Assembly (NCBI GenBank): GCA_934373455.1
Contig: CAKRON010000024.1
Location: forward strand, 1 to 27,937
Source of the DNA: an uncultured Marvinbryantia sp.
GTDB lineage: Bacteria > Bacillota > Clostridia > Lachnospirales > Lachnospiraceae
Reading direction: 5' to 3'
Length of the DNA: 27,937 bases
Positions 1 to 10,600 of the stretch are shown here, piece after piece. The position numbers were made by a program, and so were the translations under genes. Within the stretch, counting starts at the first letter, position 1. The number at the start of each line of letters is the position of its first letter. The notes below the pieces were generated by a model that did not search any database, was not told the origin of the DNA, and saw nothing but the letters and a program-made list of their open reading frames with translations.

Positions 1-109
1 TTTACTGTTTTATAAGGTCAGTTCCTTGAATTAACTTTTTAGAATCTTTCAAGGTTGTTTCACTGTTCAATTATCAAAGTTCTTTTGTTACTCACTTATC
101 AGCAGCAAC
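1..109 (-). other. Leader of an rRNA operon (16S gene lies beyond the left edge)
   Basis: Read on the minus strand, the sequence after two strong promoters is a leader that leaves the window before any 16S sequence begins. At 74-83 it contains AGAACTTTGA, a boxA-like antitermination element, followed by ATTGAACAG. That combination is common in the 16S leaders of Firmicutes. No mature rRNA sequence is visible here, so the assignment rests on promoter strength, the boxA-like motif and the flanking tRNA gene. Confidence 0.7.
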
Positions 110-115
110 TCATTT

Positions 116-144
116 ATTTTATCACTGCTTTATGTTTTTGTCAA
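116..144 (-). promoter_or_regulatory. rRNA promoter P2 (downstream of the tandem pair)
   Basis: The minus strand has TTGACA at 139-144 and TAAAAT at 116-121, separated by 17 bases. It lies in the first copy (134-170) of an imperfect 37-bp direct repeat whose second copy (231-267) carries P1. The duplicated AT-rich block upstream of each -35 box may act as an UP element (inference). Confidence 0.8.
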
Positions 145-212
145 GTACTTTTTAAAACTTTTTTAAGTTTTTCTTTTCTTGACTTGTTCTTCTCTTTCGA
201 GCGAACTTCTAA

Positions 213-241
213 AGTTTATCATGTCGATTTGTTTTTGTCAA
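213..241 (-). promoter_or_regulatory. rRNA promoter P1 (upstream of the tandem pair)
   Basis: The minus strand has TTGACA at 236-241 and TAAACT at 213-218, with a 17-base spacer. The same AT-rich block lies upstream as at P2, 97 bp away. Tandem strong promoters of this kind are typical of rRNA operons in Firmicutes. Confidence 0.78.
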
Positions 242-283
242 GTACTTTTTTAAACTTTTTTCAAGTTATTTGTAATTGACTAA

Positions 284-371
284 CGGAGAAAGAGGGATTT
301 GAACCCTCGCGCCGCGCAAACGACCTACACCCTTAGCAGGGGCGCCTCTTCAGCCTCTTGAGTATTTCTCC
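284..371 (-). tRNA. tRNA-Ser (anticodon GCU)
   Basis: The minus strand folds as a class II tRNA of 88 nt. The acceptor arms GGAGAAA and TTTCTCC pair fully and are followed by discriminator G. The anticodon loop CTGCTAA gives anticodon GCU, which decodes AGC and AGU serine codons. A long variable arm and a T-arm with the GGTTCAAATCC pattern are present, as expected for serine tRNAs. The terminal CCA is not encoded. It lies between its own consensus promoter and the rRNA promoters, so read-through into the rRNA leader is possible. Confidence 0.95.
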
Positions 372-430
372 TGATTCTGAACTCTCATTATCGATATTCA
401 AAACTTGCATCAATCATTGACGCATGAGTC

Positions 431-459
431 ATTATACTAAATACTTTTCTATTTGTCAA
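431..459 (-). promoter_or_regulatory. Perfect consensus sigma-A promoter for tRNA-Ser
   Basis: The minus strand has TTGACA at 454-459, a 17-base spacer, and TATAAT at 431-436. Both hexamers match the vegetative consensus exactly. The -35 box lies inside the last codons of cutC. The only gene it can serve before the rRNA promoters is tRNA-Ser. Confidence 0.85.
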
Positions 460-1252
460 TATTATTTTTAATTTTTTTTAATTTTTCAATGGTCTTACGA
501 ATTTCTTCTTCTGCTGTGCGATAAATTTCAAATTCACTCAGATCAGCCACTCCCATATGCACCTTCTTATTCCGATACTGCATGCCACTGACAATAATCT
601 CTTTCCCTGACATGTGAAATGCCTGTGCACCTGTCACTTTTGCAATTTCTACAATATTGGAAGAGCTTACGCCGGCGCCAACCAGAATCATTTTTTCTTT
701 TCTCAGCTTATCTTTATTCTTATATTCTAACTCCCTGTCTTCCATAAGCTGTACAAGCTGCCTTATCAGTTTTCTGCCTGTAAAACAATCTGCTTCCTGC
801 CCTGATGTCAAAATCGTATCTATACCAAGGTCTACTGCTTTTTGTAATGTTTCTATAGGATCTGCACACACATCAAACGCCCGGTGTAATGTAATACCTT
901 TTCCGTCGGCCGCTTCAATCATTCCATGCATCTGTTCCTCATTAAGTGTACCATCTTTATTTAAACTTCCAATCACAATGCCATCTGCACCTGCTTGCGA
1001 AAAATATCTAATATCATAAAGCATCTGCTCATACTCGTAAAAAGTATATAAGAAATCTCCAAACCTTGGACGAATCAAAACCCGTATAGGAAGATGTGTT
1101 TCCTTTTTCACCTGTTCAAATAAAGCATATCCTGGTGTTGTTCCGCCTATTATAAGATTTGCACATAATTCCAAGCGGGTTGCTCCACCAGATTTTGCCG
1201 CCAATGCAGATTCTACACTGTCAACACACACTTCCAGAATATAATTCTTCAT
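449..1252 (-). CDS. cutC: CutC family protein (copper homeostasis family)
   Basis: The 267-residue product begins MKNYILEVCVDSVESALAA and has the CutC-family features: the N-terminal LEVCVDS segment, RLELCANL near residues 27-34, PIRVLIRPR near 55-63, and ITLHRAFD near 120-127. The fold is a TIM barrel. The family name comes from copper tolerance in E. coli, but the biochemical role is poorly defined and a metal role here is inference. It is the last gene of a minus-strand run after murT and gatD, 28 bp downstream of gatD, so co-transcription is likely. The Shine-Dalgarno sequence is weak. The 3' end overlaps the tRNA-Ser promoter. Confidence 0.88.
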   Translation of the reverse strand: MKNYILEVCVDSVESALAAKSGGATRLELCANLIIGGTTPGYALFEQVKKETHLPIRVLIRPRFGDFLYTFYEYEQMLYDIRYFSQAGADGIVIGSLNKDGTLNEEQMHGMIEAADGKGITLHRAFDVCADPIETLQKAVDLGIDTILTSGQEADCFTGRKLIRQLVQLMEDRELEYKNKDKLRKEKMILVGAGVSSSNIVEIAKVTGAQAFHMSGKEIIVSGMQYRNKKVHMGVADLSEFEIYRTAEEEIRKTIEKLKKIKNNIDK

Positions 1253-1280
1253 CTTTTCTTTACTCCATCCAAAACAGTTA

Positions 1281-2039
1281 CTATACTAGCTGTTCCTGAT
1301 TCTGTGGTTTACTCACTTTTCCTTTGAAACGATTATAAATATAAGAATTTGCTTCTTTTTCCTCTGTATCATCTAATACCTGTAATGTTATCTCTTTGTC
1401 ATATTTTCTCTCCAAAGCTTTCTGTATCAGATAATCTGCCACTTCCGGATTTTTTGGAAGCAGCGGACCATGAAGATAGGTGCCAATAACATTTTTATAT
1501 ACTACCCCTTCGTACCCACTTTTTCCATCATTTCCGCTGCCATAAATTACTTTTCCAAATGGTTTATTATTTTTGATATTTGTTCTGCCTCCATGATTCT
1601 CAAATCCAACAATCGGCATAGATACCAAATCACTTTCCAACACAATATTATCGATCAAACGATAATCTGTTCCTCTGTCAGTATCCAGATCAATGATTCC
1701 AAGTCCTTCTATTTTTCCTTCCGCTGTTGCATAATAATTTCCCAGCAGCTGATAACCTCCGCAAATAGCTATTACTACCCCATTATGTTCTACATATTCT
1801 TTAAAATCTTCTCTGATACTTTTCAGCTTATTGCAAACCAACATCTGTTCCCTGTCAGAACCACCGCCCAGAAGTACAATATCAAGTTTCGAAAAATCGA
1901 TTTCATCATTGATTTCATAACAGATCGTCTCAGCTTCTATTCCGCGCCATTGACAACGTTTCATCAGACACTGAATATTTCCTCTGTCACCATATAAATT
2001 CAATAAATCCGGATACAAATGCCCGATTGTTATCTTCAT
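1281..2039 (-). CDS. gatD: Lipid II isoglutaminyl synthase, glutaminase subunit GatD
   Basis: This is a class I glutamine amidotransferase of the CobB/CobQ type. With MurT it converts the alpha-carboxyl of D-Glu in lipid II to D-isoglutamine, GatD supplying ammonia from glutamine. The nucleophilic Cys is at residue 93 in AICGGYQLLG and the catalytic His at 190 in TYLHGP. These positions match the S. aureus enzyme closely. The reading frame extends three codons further to a TTG that overlaps the murT stop. I chose the ATG at 2039 because an AAAGGA ribosome site lies nine bases upstream and the protein then starts at MKITIGHLYPDLLNLYG, typical of the family. The gap after murT is about five bases, so the two subunits are probably translationally coupled. 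Confidence 0.92.
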   Translation of the reverse strand: MKITIGHLYPDLLNLYGDRGNIQCLMKRCQWRGIEAETICYEINDEIDFSKLDIVLLGGGSDREQMLVCNKLKSIREDFKEYVEHNGVVIAICGGYQLLGNYYATAEGKIEGLGIIDLDTDRGTDYRLIDNIVLESDLVSMPIVGFENHGGRTNIKNNKPFGKVIYGSGNDGKSGYEGVVYKNVIGTYLHGPLLPKNPEVADYLIQKALERKYDKEITLQVLDDTEEKEANSYIYNRFKGKVSKPQNQEQLV

Positions 2040-2044
2040 ATCTT

Positions 2045-3394
2045 TCAATCCTTTCTGTCAGCATATTCTGTTTCTATTTTTTTCAGAATATTATGAGTAC
2101 TGTAAAGACCTGTATAATTTACCAACACATATAGATTTTTACATCCATGTTCAATCCGGTCTCTGATTGCTTTTTCTACATCCGGTTCCACACTGGAAGA
2201 AATATCTACATATTTTAATCTTAATCTCATATCCTGACAACGAATTCCACTTACTATGATACTATTGATATTATCAGCCTGAAAACGATCAAAATCTACA
2301 TCCCACAACCAGGAAATATCTGTTCCATCCTGATCATTATCATTTATTAAAATAATCAGATCTTTTTTGGATGTATCTTCCATAACAGCGGAAATATTCT
2401 GGTTAAATCCTGCAGGATTCTTTGCCAGATTTAAAATCACTTCTGTTCCATTTATGAAAAAGTGTTCGTTACGTCCATTTTCCGGATTATATTTCTTGAG
2501 AACATCCACAAAATTCTTAATTTCCAATCCGGCTTCTCTGGCTGCTGCATATACTGCCAGAATATTATATACATTATAAAATCCTCTGTAATTTGCTTCG
2601 ATATGACGTCCTTCTACATCAAATGCAAGATGTTTGCCGGTTTCTATATGCGAAGCATTATATTTAATCTCAGGACGTTTGAAATCACACTGACTGCAGT
2701 AATAATCTCCTAACTGACTGAAATGATAAAAATGATAATTCATCCTCGCTCCACATTTTTTGCAGAAACGTCCCTCTTTAATTTCGTTTATAGATTCCTC
2801 AAATACCTTTTCCTTGATTCCATAGGTCACATACGGATTTCCGCTTTCCATCGTCACATAAGTGGATAGTGCATCATCTGCATTTACAATCACTTTCATA
2901 TCAGGTGCCATTCTCATAGCATCTCTTACCAGGTTCATCGTAATATCAATCTCTCCATAACGATCCAGCTGATCTCTGAACAGATTTGTAAATACGCAAA
3001 AATCTGGTTTAAAATGCGGAAAAATACGAAGCGCTGATGCCTCATCTACCTCTATACATGCATAATCTGCATCCAGTTTTCCATTCCATCCTGCTGCAAG
3101 CACAAAAGCTGCTACCGCTCCATTCAGCATATTGGATCCTGTATGATTGCATACTACTTTTTTATTCTGCGCTTCCAGTGTGGAGCACAACAGATTGTTT
3201 GTTGTTGTTTTTCCATTTGTTCCACATACAACAAATATTTTTTCTTTTACATCTCCTGCCAGCTCTGACAAAATCTTTGGGTCAATCATAAGGGCTATTT
3301 TTCCGGCCCAGGTAACCCCCTGTTTTCCAAGCATTCTACAAATCTTTGCAACAAGTTTCGATGCAAAGACGGCTGCTATTCTGCGTAACTTCAT
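2045..3394 (-). CDS. murT: Lipid II isoglutaminyl synthase, Mur-ligase-like subunit MurT
   Basis: This 449-residue Mur ligase homologue activates the D-Glu carboxyl of lipid II with ATP and partners GatD on the cytoplasmic face. Visible features are the N-terminal hydrophobic lipid-side segment, the P-loop GTNGKTTT at residues 58-65, and a Cys4 zinc ribbon inserted in the central domain (Cys 211, 214, 233, 236). The C-terminal DUF1727 region contains DNDQDGTDISWLWDVDF, the Asp-rich segment that interacts with GatD-derived ammonia. An AGAG-type ribosome site precedes the ATG. It is the first gene of the murT-gatD-cutC run, and a hairpin lies between it and gyrA. Confidence 0.93.
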   Translation of the reverse strand: MKLRRIAAVFASKLVAKICRMLGKQGVTWAGKIALMIDPKILSELAGDVKEKIFVVCGTNGKTTTNNLLCSTLEAQNKKVVCNHTGSNMLNGAVAAFVLAAGWNGKLDADYACIEVDEASALRIFPHFKPDFCVFTNLFRDQLDRYGEIDITMNLVRDAMRMAPDMKVIVNADDALSTYVTMESGNPYVTYGIKEKVFEESINEIKEGRFCKKCGARMNYHFYHFSQLGDYYCSQCDFKRPEIKYNASHIETGKHLAFDVEGRHIEANYRGFYNVYNILAVYAAAREAGLEIKNFVDVLKKYNPENGRNEHFFINGTEVILNLAKNPAGFNQNISAVMEDTSKKDLIILINDNDQDGTDISWLWDVDFDRFQADNINSIIVSGIRCQDMRLRLKYVDISSSVEPDVEKAIRDRIEHGCKNLYVLVNYTGLYSTHNILKKIETEYADRKD

Positions 3395-3422
3395 ATCGAC
3401 TCTCCATTTGATTCATTAAGGA

Positions 3423-3461
3423 AATAAGTACCCTGAAACTTTCGCATACAGAGTACTTATT
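3423..3461 (-). terminator. Hairpin between gyrA and murT (possible terminator or attenuator)
   Basis: AATAAGTAC at 3423-3431 and GTACTTATT at 3453-3461 are exact inverse complements. A further CTG/CAG pairing inside extends the stem past one mismatch and leaves a loop of about 13 nt. It lies just after the gyrA stop in the transcribed direction. The following T tract is weak on the minus strand, so termination may be partial. Confidence 0.5.
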
Positions 3462-3485
3462 GTTCTTTTCCTTATCTGACTGTTT

Positions 3486-5987
3486 TTATTCTTCTTCCGT
3501 CACAGTTTCTTCTGATACATCTTCCTGAGATTCTTCTTCATTCTTGGAAGAATCTCTCACTTTTGCAATACTTGCAATCGTAACTCCATTTTTCAGATCC
3601 ATAAGTTTAACGCCTGATGTTACTCTTCCCAGAATAGAGATATCACTGCACGGCATCTGGATAATAATACCATCGGTATTAATCATCATCACTTCGTTTT
3701 CTATGCTTAAAATCTTCATGCCTACTACATTACCGGTCTTTTCAACGATCTTGTAGCACTTCACACCTTTTCCACCACGATTCTGGACGCTGAATTCATT
3801 GATATCTGTCAGTTTACCCATACCGTTTTCAGATACAGTCAACATATATTCACCCTGACTGGAAAGCTGCATGCCAACTACTTCATCCGTATCCAGCAAA
3901 TTGATTCCTATGACACCCATAGAAGCTCTTCCTGTTGCCCTGACATCTGACTCCTGGAAACGAATACACTGTCCATATTTGGTCACAAGAAATACATCCT
4001 GATCTCCATCTGTATATTTTACTTCGATCAGTTCATCATCTTCCCTGAGATTAATAGCAGTCAGTCCTGTTTTTCTCATATTCTGATATTCATCCAGTGA
4101 TGTTTTCTTTACCATCCCATTCTTGGTAGCCATAAACAAATATGCATTTTCTCGATATTCTTTCATGGTTACAATGGATGTGATCGTCTCTTCCGGCTGA
4201 AGCTGAAGAAGATTAATAATTGCGGTACCTCTTGCAGTTCTGGACGCTTCCGGAATCTCATAAGTCTTCAGACGATATACACGTCCTTTATTCGTAAAGA
4301 ACATGATGGATGCATGGGTATTTGTCAGAATCAGTTCCTCGATATAATCATCATCCAGGGTCTGCATTCCCTTAATACCTTTTCCACCACGGTTCTGACT
4401 CTTAAAATTATCCCGGGTCATACGTTTAATGTAACCCAGTTTGGTCATTGTAACAACTACTTCTTCCTGAGGAATCAGATCTTCCATAGAAAATTCAGAT
4501 TCATCATATCCAATAGAGGTTCTTCGTGGATCCGCATATTTATCGCGAATTTCTTCCAGTTCTCTCTTAATTACACCAAGAAGAAGATTCTCATCTGCCA
4601 GAATTGCCTTTAATTCCGCGATCTTTTTCTGCTGTTCTGCGTATTCATTTTCAATCTTCTCTCTTTCCAGACCTGTCAGCGCACGCAGACGCATATCTAC
4701 AATAGCCTGCGCCTGAACATCTGTCAGAGTAAAACGCTCCATCAGAGATTCTTTTGCAATTGCAGCACTTCTGGAACCACGAATAATACGAATCACCTCA
4801 TCAATATTATCCAGAGCAATCAATAATCCCTGTAAAATATGAGCACGTTCTTCAGCCTTATTCAGATCATATCTGGTTCTTCTCGTCACTACTTCTTCCT
4901 GATGTTTCAGGTAATAAGTCAGCATTTGAAGAAGATTCATAACCACCGGCTGATTATTATAAAGTGCCAGCATGATTACACCAAAGGTATCCTGCAGCTG
5001 CGTATGCTTATAAAGCTGATTTAAAATCACATTGGCATTGACATCACGGCGCAGTTCGATATTAATTCTCATACCTTCTCTGCTGGATTCATCTGTCAAA
5101 GCAGTAATACCGTCTATTTTCTTTTCTTTTACCAGATCTGCAATCTTTTCGATCAGTCTGGCTTTATTAACCAGATATGGCAGTTCCGTTACAATAATTC
5201 GAGTCTTACCGTTTGGCAGTGTCTCCATATTGGTCACTGCACGAACACGAATTTTTCCACGCCCGGTACGATATGCTTCTTCTATGCCACGGGTTCCCAG
5301 AATCTGTGCTCCTGTTGGAAAATCCGGTCCCTTTACAATCTTCAATATCTCTTCGATCTCGGTTGCTCTGCCTTCTTCAATACGGTTATCAATAATCTTG
5401 ATCACTGCATTGACTACTTCCCCCAGATTATGCGGAGGAATATTTGTTGCCATACCTACAGCAATACCTGTCGTTCCGTTACATAACAGATTCGGGTATC
5501 TGGATGGCAATACAGTCGGTTCCTTCTCGGTCTCATCAAAGTTCGGTGCAAAATCCACCGTGTCTTTATTGATATCTGCCAGCATTTCCATGGAAATCTT
5601 GCTTAAACGGGCTTCTGTATATCGCATAGCCGCTGCGCCGTCTCCATCCACAGAACCAAAATTTCCGTGACCGTCTACCAGTGGATAACGGGTAGACCAG
5701 TCCTGTGCCATATTTACCAATGCTCCATAAATAGAGCTGTCTCCATGCGGATGATACTTACCCATGGTATCACCGACAATACGGGCACACTTTCTATGTG
5801 GCTTGTCAGGACCGTTATTTAATTCAATCATGGAATACAGCACTCTTCGCTGTACCGGTTTTAATCCGTCTCTTACATCAGGAAGTGCACGGGATGCAAT
5901 GACGCTCATGGCATATTCGATGTAAGACTGTTCCATGGTCTTTTTCAAATCGACTTCATGTACTTTGTCAAAAATATTATCTTCCAC
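3486..5987 (-). CDS. gyrA: DNA gyrase subunit A
   Basis: This is the breakage-reunion subunit of DNA gyrase (833 residues). The active-site Tyr is residue 123 in RYTEARL. The N-terminal segment [15 protein letters not shown] is intact. The C-terminal beta-pinwheel carries the GyrA box as QNRGGKG near residue 530, and a second QNRGGKG near 737. The protein ends in a short acidic Glu-rich tail. The start is GTG, set by an AGGAGG ribosome site 11-12 bases upstream. It begins 11 bases after gyrB ends, so the two are one transcript. In the quinolone-resistance region the residue after Tyr87 is Gly88, where E. coli has Asp87. Confidence 0.97.
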   Translation of the reverse strand: MEDNIFDKVHEVDLKKTMEQSYIEYAMSVIASRALPDVRDGLKPVQRRVLYSMIELNNGPDKPHRKCARIVGDTMGKYHPHGDSSIYGALVNMAQDWSTRYPLVDGHGNFGSVDGDGAAAMRYTEARLSKISMEMLADINKDTVDFAPNFDETEKEPTVLPSRYPNLLCNGTTGIAVGMATNIPPHNLGEVVNAVIKIIDNRIEEGRATEIEEILKIVKGPDFPTGAQILGTRGIEEAYRTGRGKIRVRAVTNMETLPNGKTRIIVTELPYLVNKARLIEKIADLVKEKKIDGITALTDESSREGMRINIELRRDVNANVILNQLYKHTQLQDTFGVIMLALYNNQPVVMNLLQMLTYYLKHQEEVVTRRTRYDLNKAEERAHILQGLLIALDNIDEVIRIIRGSRSAAIAKESLMERFTLTDVQAQAIVDMRLRALTGLEREKIENEYAEQQKKIAELKAILADENLLLGVIKRELEEIRDKYADPRRTSIGYDESEFSMEDLIPQEEVVVTMTKLGYIKRMTRDNFKSQNRGGKGIKGMQTLDDDYIEELILTNTHASIMFFTNKGRVYRLKTYEIPEASRTARGTAIINLLQLQPEETITSIVTMKEYRENAYLFMATKNGMVKKTSLDEYQNMRKTGLTAINLREDDELIEVKYTDGDQDVFLVTKYGQCIRFQESDVRATGRASMGVIGINLLDTDEVVGMQLSSQGEYMLTVSENGMGKLTDINEFSVQNRGGKGVKCYKIVEKTGNVVGMKILSIENEVMMINTDGIIIQMPCSDISILGRVTSGVKLMDLKNGVTIASIAKVRDSSKNEEESQEDVSEETVTEEE

Positions 5988-5998
5988 GCTCGTTCCTC

Positions 5999-7936
<1,938 letters not shown>

Positions 7937-9016
7937 CTATTCAAACACTTTTCCTTCTACTACATGAAATACTTTATTGATCTGAAACCTGTTTTCCACA
8001 AAATCATCCAGCCCTGTACAGGTGATCAGGGTCTGAATATCATGTATACTGTCCAGCAAATATCCCTGTCTGTGACTGTCCAGTTCTGATAATACATCAT
8101 CTAAAAGCAATATCGGGGTATCCCCCAATTCCTGCTTAACCAATTCAATTTCTGACAATTTCAGAGACAATGCAGCTGTTCTCTGCTGCCCCTGAGAACC
8201 AAATTTACGGATATCCACATCTTTAATCCGAAAACAGATATCGTCCCTGTGAGGACCAATCAGAGATACCTTAAACTTCAAATCCCTGTCTCTGTTTTTA
8301 CGCAAAGCCTCTTCAAACTCCTCAGCCTGGACATTGGCATCATAAGTAACCAGAATTTCTTCTCGATTTCCTGACAGTTTTCCGTGGATCTGACTCATAA
8401 TATCATTCAGGCGACTGATAAACACTGCCCTCTCTTCAATCACTTTTCTGCCATACTCCACCATCTGCATATCCCATATATCCAGTGTGTCCATAAAATC
8501 CGGTCTGAAACTGATTTCTTTTAATAATTTATTTCTCTGATTTACAATTTTATTATAATTAGACAAATGATGTAAATACACTTTATTCAGCTGACAGAGT
8601 TCCATATCCACAAATCTGCGCCGTTCACCGGGTCCGTTTTTTATAATATTAAGATCCTCCGGCGAAAAAAATACAAAATTCGCCACACCAAAAAGTTCAC
8701 TGGCCTTCCGGATCGGAACACCATTAATAGCGATTCCTTTGGTTTTATTTTTTTTCAGGTGCATATCAATCTTTACAGGGCTGCCGCCTCGAATAATCTT
8801 CATTCGGATATGAGATTCCTCATGATCGAACTGTATCAAATCCCTGTCCTTGCTGTTTCGGTGGGATTTTGTGGTTCCGCAAACATAAACCGATTCCAGA
8901 ATATTTGTTTTTCCCTGAGCATTATCCCCATAAAAAATATTTGTTCCCTGATCAAATTTCAATTTCAGCGACTGATAATTGCGAAAATTTTCAAGCTTTA
9001 TAGAATCTACAATCAT
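7937..9016 (-). CDS. recF: DNA replication and repair protein RecF
   Basis: This SMC-like ATPase (359 residues) helps load RecA at gaps as part of RecFOR. The Walker A motif is GDNAQGKTN at residues 30-38. The ABC-type signature lies in the C-terminal FGSQGQQRTAALSLKL, followed by Walker B in PILLLDDVLSELD. The start MIVDSIKLENFRNY is typical of the family. It lies 12 bases after the S4-domain gene and 12 bases before gyrB, the usual dnaA-dnaN-recF-gyrB cluster. Confidence 0.96.
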   Translation of the reverse strand: MIVDSIKLENFRNYQSLKLKFDQGTNIFYGDNAQGKTNILESVYVCGTTKSHRNSKDRDLIQFDHEESHIRMKIIRGGSPVKIDMHLKKNKTKGIAINGVPIRKASELFGVANFVFFSPEDLNIIKNGPGERRRFVDMELCQLNKVYLHHLSNYNKIVNQRNKLLKEISFRPDFMDTLDIWDMQMVEYGRKVIEERAVFISRLNDIMSQIHGKLSGNREEILVTYDANVQAEEFEEALRKNRDRDLKFKVSLIGPHRDDICFRIKDVDIRKFGSQGQQRTAALSLKLSEIELVKQELGDTPILLLDDVLSELDSHRQGYLLDSIHDIQTLITCTGLDDFVENRFQINKVFHVVEGKVFE

Positions 9017-9028
9017 ATATTCACCAGC

Positions 9029-9238
9029 TTATTTCTCAATTTTAACTATATTACCTTCAAATTCCACTTCATCGCCATCGTATAACTTTTTTCCACGCTG
9101 CCATTCTGTCTGACCATTTACTTTTACCAGACCATCCTGAATGGCAAACTTTGCATCTACGCCTGATTCTGCCAGCCCGGCAGCTTTCAGTGCCTGACCA
9201 AGCTTAATATATTCATCACGCAATTTGATAATTTCCAT
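9029..9238 (-). CDS. yaaA: Small S4-domain RNA-binding protein (YaaA family)
   Basis: The product has 69 residues: MEIIKLRDEYIKLGQALKAA, followed by the S4 core with GLVKVNGQTEWQRGKKLYDGD. The S4 fold binds structured RNA. B. subtilis YaaA sits in the same place between dnaN and recF. Its role is uncertain, and ribosome-linked functions have been suggested for the family. The open frame extends 13 codons upstream into a palindrome. I chose the internal ATG at 9238 because a GAAAGGAA ribosome site directly precedes it and the extra residues do not resemble the family. Confidence 0.88.
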   Translation of the reverse strand: MEIIKLRDEYIKLGQALKAAGLAESGVDAKFAIQDGLVKVNGQTEWQRGKKLYDGDEVEFEGNIVKIEK

Positions 9239-9264
9239 TTTTGTTCCTTTCTCAAATGATTCAG

Positions 9265-9314
9265 TGCCAATTCGCATATCGTGAAGCTAACGCTCCACTT
9301 TTATGCCCCTGGCA
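9265..9314. repeat. Structured palindrome filling the dnaN-yaaA gap
   Basis: Three nested inverted arms share one axis. The outer pair is TGCCA (9265-9269) with TGGCA (9310-9314). The middle pair is GCATA (9274-9278) with TATGC (9302-9306). The inner pair is GTGAAGC (9281-9287) with GCTCCAC (9292-9298), one mismatch, with loop TAAC. The element ends exactly at the dnaN stop codon. It looks like a dispersed REP- or MITE-like unit, or an mRNA processing/attenuation hairpin. No T tract follows on the transcribed strand. Confidence 0.6.
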
Positions 9315-10418
9315 TTATACATTAAAATTTACCGGCAATATCAAATAAATATAACTTTCTGTTTCATCCTTGATGAAACACGGTGCTTTTGAATTTACCA
9401 GATAAATCTGAATTGTTTCATCATCAATTACACGAAGGGCATCAATCAAAAATCGTGGATTAAATCCGATCAGAATATCCTTCCCCTCTTTTTCGATCGC
9501 AATATGTTCATTCATGGAACCAATTTGAGAATTAATCTTAAGTTCCATATCTGTATCGCCAATACCAATGATAATCGGTTTTTTATCTCCTTCTTTGATC
9601 AGAAGAGTCGCACGGTCAATACAGTTCAGCAGTTCTTTTTTATTCACGGTAAGTTTTGTTTCGTAATCACTGGATAACATCTGATCAATCCGGAAATAAT
9701 CGCCTTCAATCAGTCTGGATACTGCAATGGTATCATCGAACTCAAAAAGAATATGATTTTTTGTAAAATAAATGTTGACAACATCATCGATTTCACCTGA
9801 AAGAATTTTACTGATTTCAATAAGTGTCTTTCCAGGAACGACAACCTTGCGTTGCTCATAACTGTCTTTTAATTCGATTTTACGGATTGAGATACGATGT
9901 CCGTCCAAAGATACGACTTTCAGGATATTGTCTGTAATTTCAAACAGTTCTCCAGTCATCATTTTATTATTTTCATTCTGCGCAATTGAAAAAATTGTCT
10001 GACGAATGACTTCTTTTAATGTGAATTGCGACACACTGATAGAATGATCTTTTTCCACAAACGGAAGATATGGATAATCATCTCCTGCTTTTCCTGAAAT
10101 GTTGAATTTGGATTTTTCGCAGGTTATCAACGCCTGATAATTGGAATCTGTAGAAATTGTAATATCACTGTCTGCAAGTTTTCGAATAATTTCAGAAAAA
10201 AGTTTCGCTTCCAGTGCGATAACACCTTTTTCCACAATTTCACCTTTTACAATAGTTTCAATACCAAGTTCCATATCATTGGTTGTAAATTTTATTTCTC
10301 CTTTGGATGCATCAATCAGAATACATTCAAGGATCGGCATTGTTGTTTTAGAAGGCACTGCCTTCATGACAATGTTAATGCTTTTCATTAATTCGGACTT
10401 AGAACAAACGATTTTCAT
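9315..10418 (-). CDS. dnaN: DNA polymerase III beta subunit (sliding clamp)
   Basis: The 367-residue product is the full length of a bacterial beta clamp. The N-terminal MKIVCSKSELMKSINIVMKAVPSKTTMPIL matches domain I (shown split: MKIVCSKSELMKSI then NIVMKAVPSKTTMPIL). The mid-protein VVSLDGHRISIRK segment and the C-terminal YLILPVNFNV, part of the hydrophobic cleft that binds client polymerases, are present. AAAGGAGC lies eight bases before the ATG. It is directly downstream of dnaA, separated by the unwinding part of the origin. Confidence 0.97.
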   Translation of the reverse strand: MKIVCSKSELMKSINIVMKAVPSKTTMPILECILIDASKGEIKFTTNDMELGIETIVKGEIVEKGVIALEAKLFSEIIRKLADSDITISTDSNYQALITCEKSKFNISGKAGDDYPYLPFVEKDHSISVSQFTLKEVIRQTIFSIAQNENNKMMTGELFEITDNILKVVSLDGHRISIRKIELKDSYEQRKVVVPGKTLIEISKILSGEIDDVVNIYFTKNHILFEFDDTIAVSRLIEGDYFRIDQMLSSDYETKLTVNKKELLNCIDRATLLIKEGDKKPIIIGIGDTDMELKINSQIGSMNEHIAIEKEGKDILIGFNPRFLIDALRVIDDETIQIYLVNSKAPCFIKDETESYIYLILPVNFNV

Positions 10419-10446
10419 AGCCGATGCTCCTTTCAGCTTAGTGCGT

Positions 10447-10502
10447 ATATAATTAAAAAAGATTAGTAGTCGTCGTCATAGGGACTGTGGATTTGTAGAT
10501 AA
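10447..10502 (-). other. Origin unwinding module (DnaA boxes, GC block, DnaA-trio-like tract, AT-rich DUE)
   Basis: Read on the minus strand from dnaA toward dnaN, TTATCTACA (10494-10502) and AATCCACA (10486-10493) are followed by the short GC block GTCCCT. Next is a triplet tract ACGACGACTACTAAT (within 10461-10479), then the AT-rich TTTTTTAATTATATA (10446-10460). This order matches the basal unwinding system known from B. subtilis, where DnaA loads on trios and opens the AT-rich stretch. The proximal triplets here differ from the usual trio consensus. Confidence 0.72.
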
Positions 10503-10579
10503 GTGCCTTAAACCTTGAATTTAAAGGAAAATCTGACGGTATAACTATGTGAGAAACTCACAAAACAGTCCTTTTTGAA

Positions 10580-10598
10580 GGTGGATAAGTGTGGATAA
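10580..10598 (-). promoter_or_regulatory. Two tandem DnaA boxes just downstream of dnaA
   Basis: On the minus strand TTATCCACA (10590-10598) is a perfect box. TTATCCACC (10580-10588) has one mismatch and the same orientation, one base further. They lie three bases after the dnaA stop codon, about 80 bp from the unwinding module. Confidence 0.85.
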
Positions 10599-10600
10599 CT

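Noticed and set aside
55..279. Plus-strand open frame of 74 codons at the left edge
   Set aside because: It is Phe/Leu-rich translation of the AT-rich rRNA promoter region and has no ribosome site or family features.
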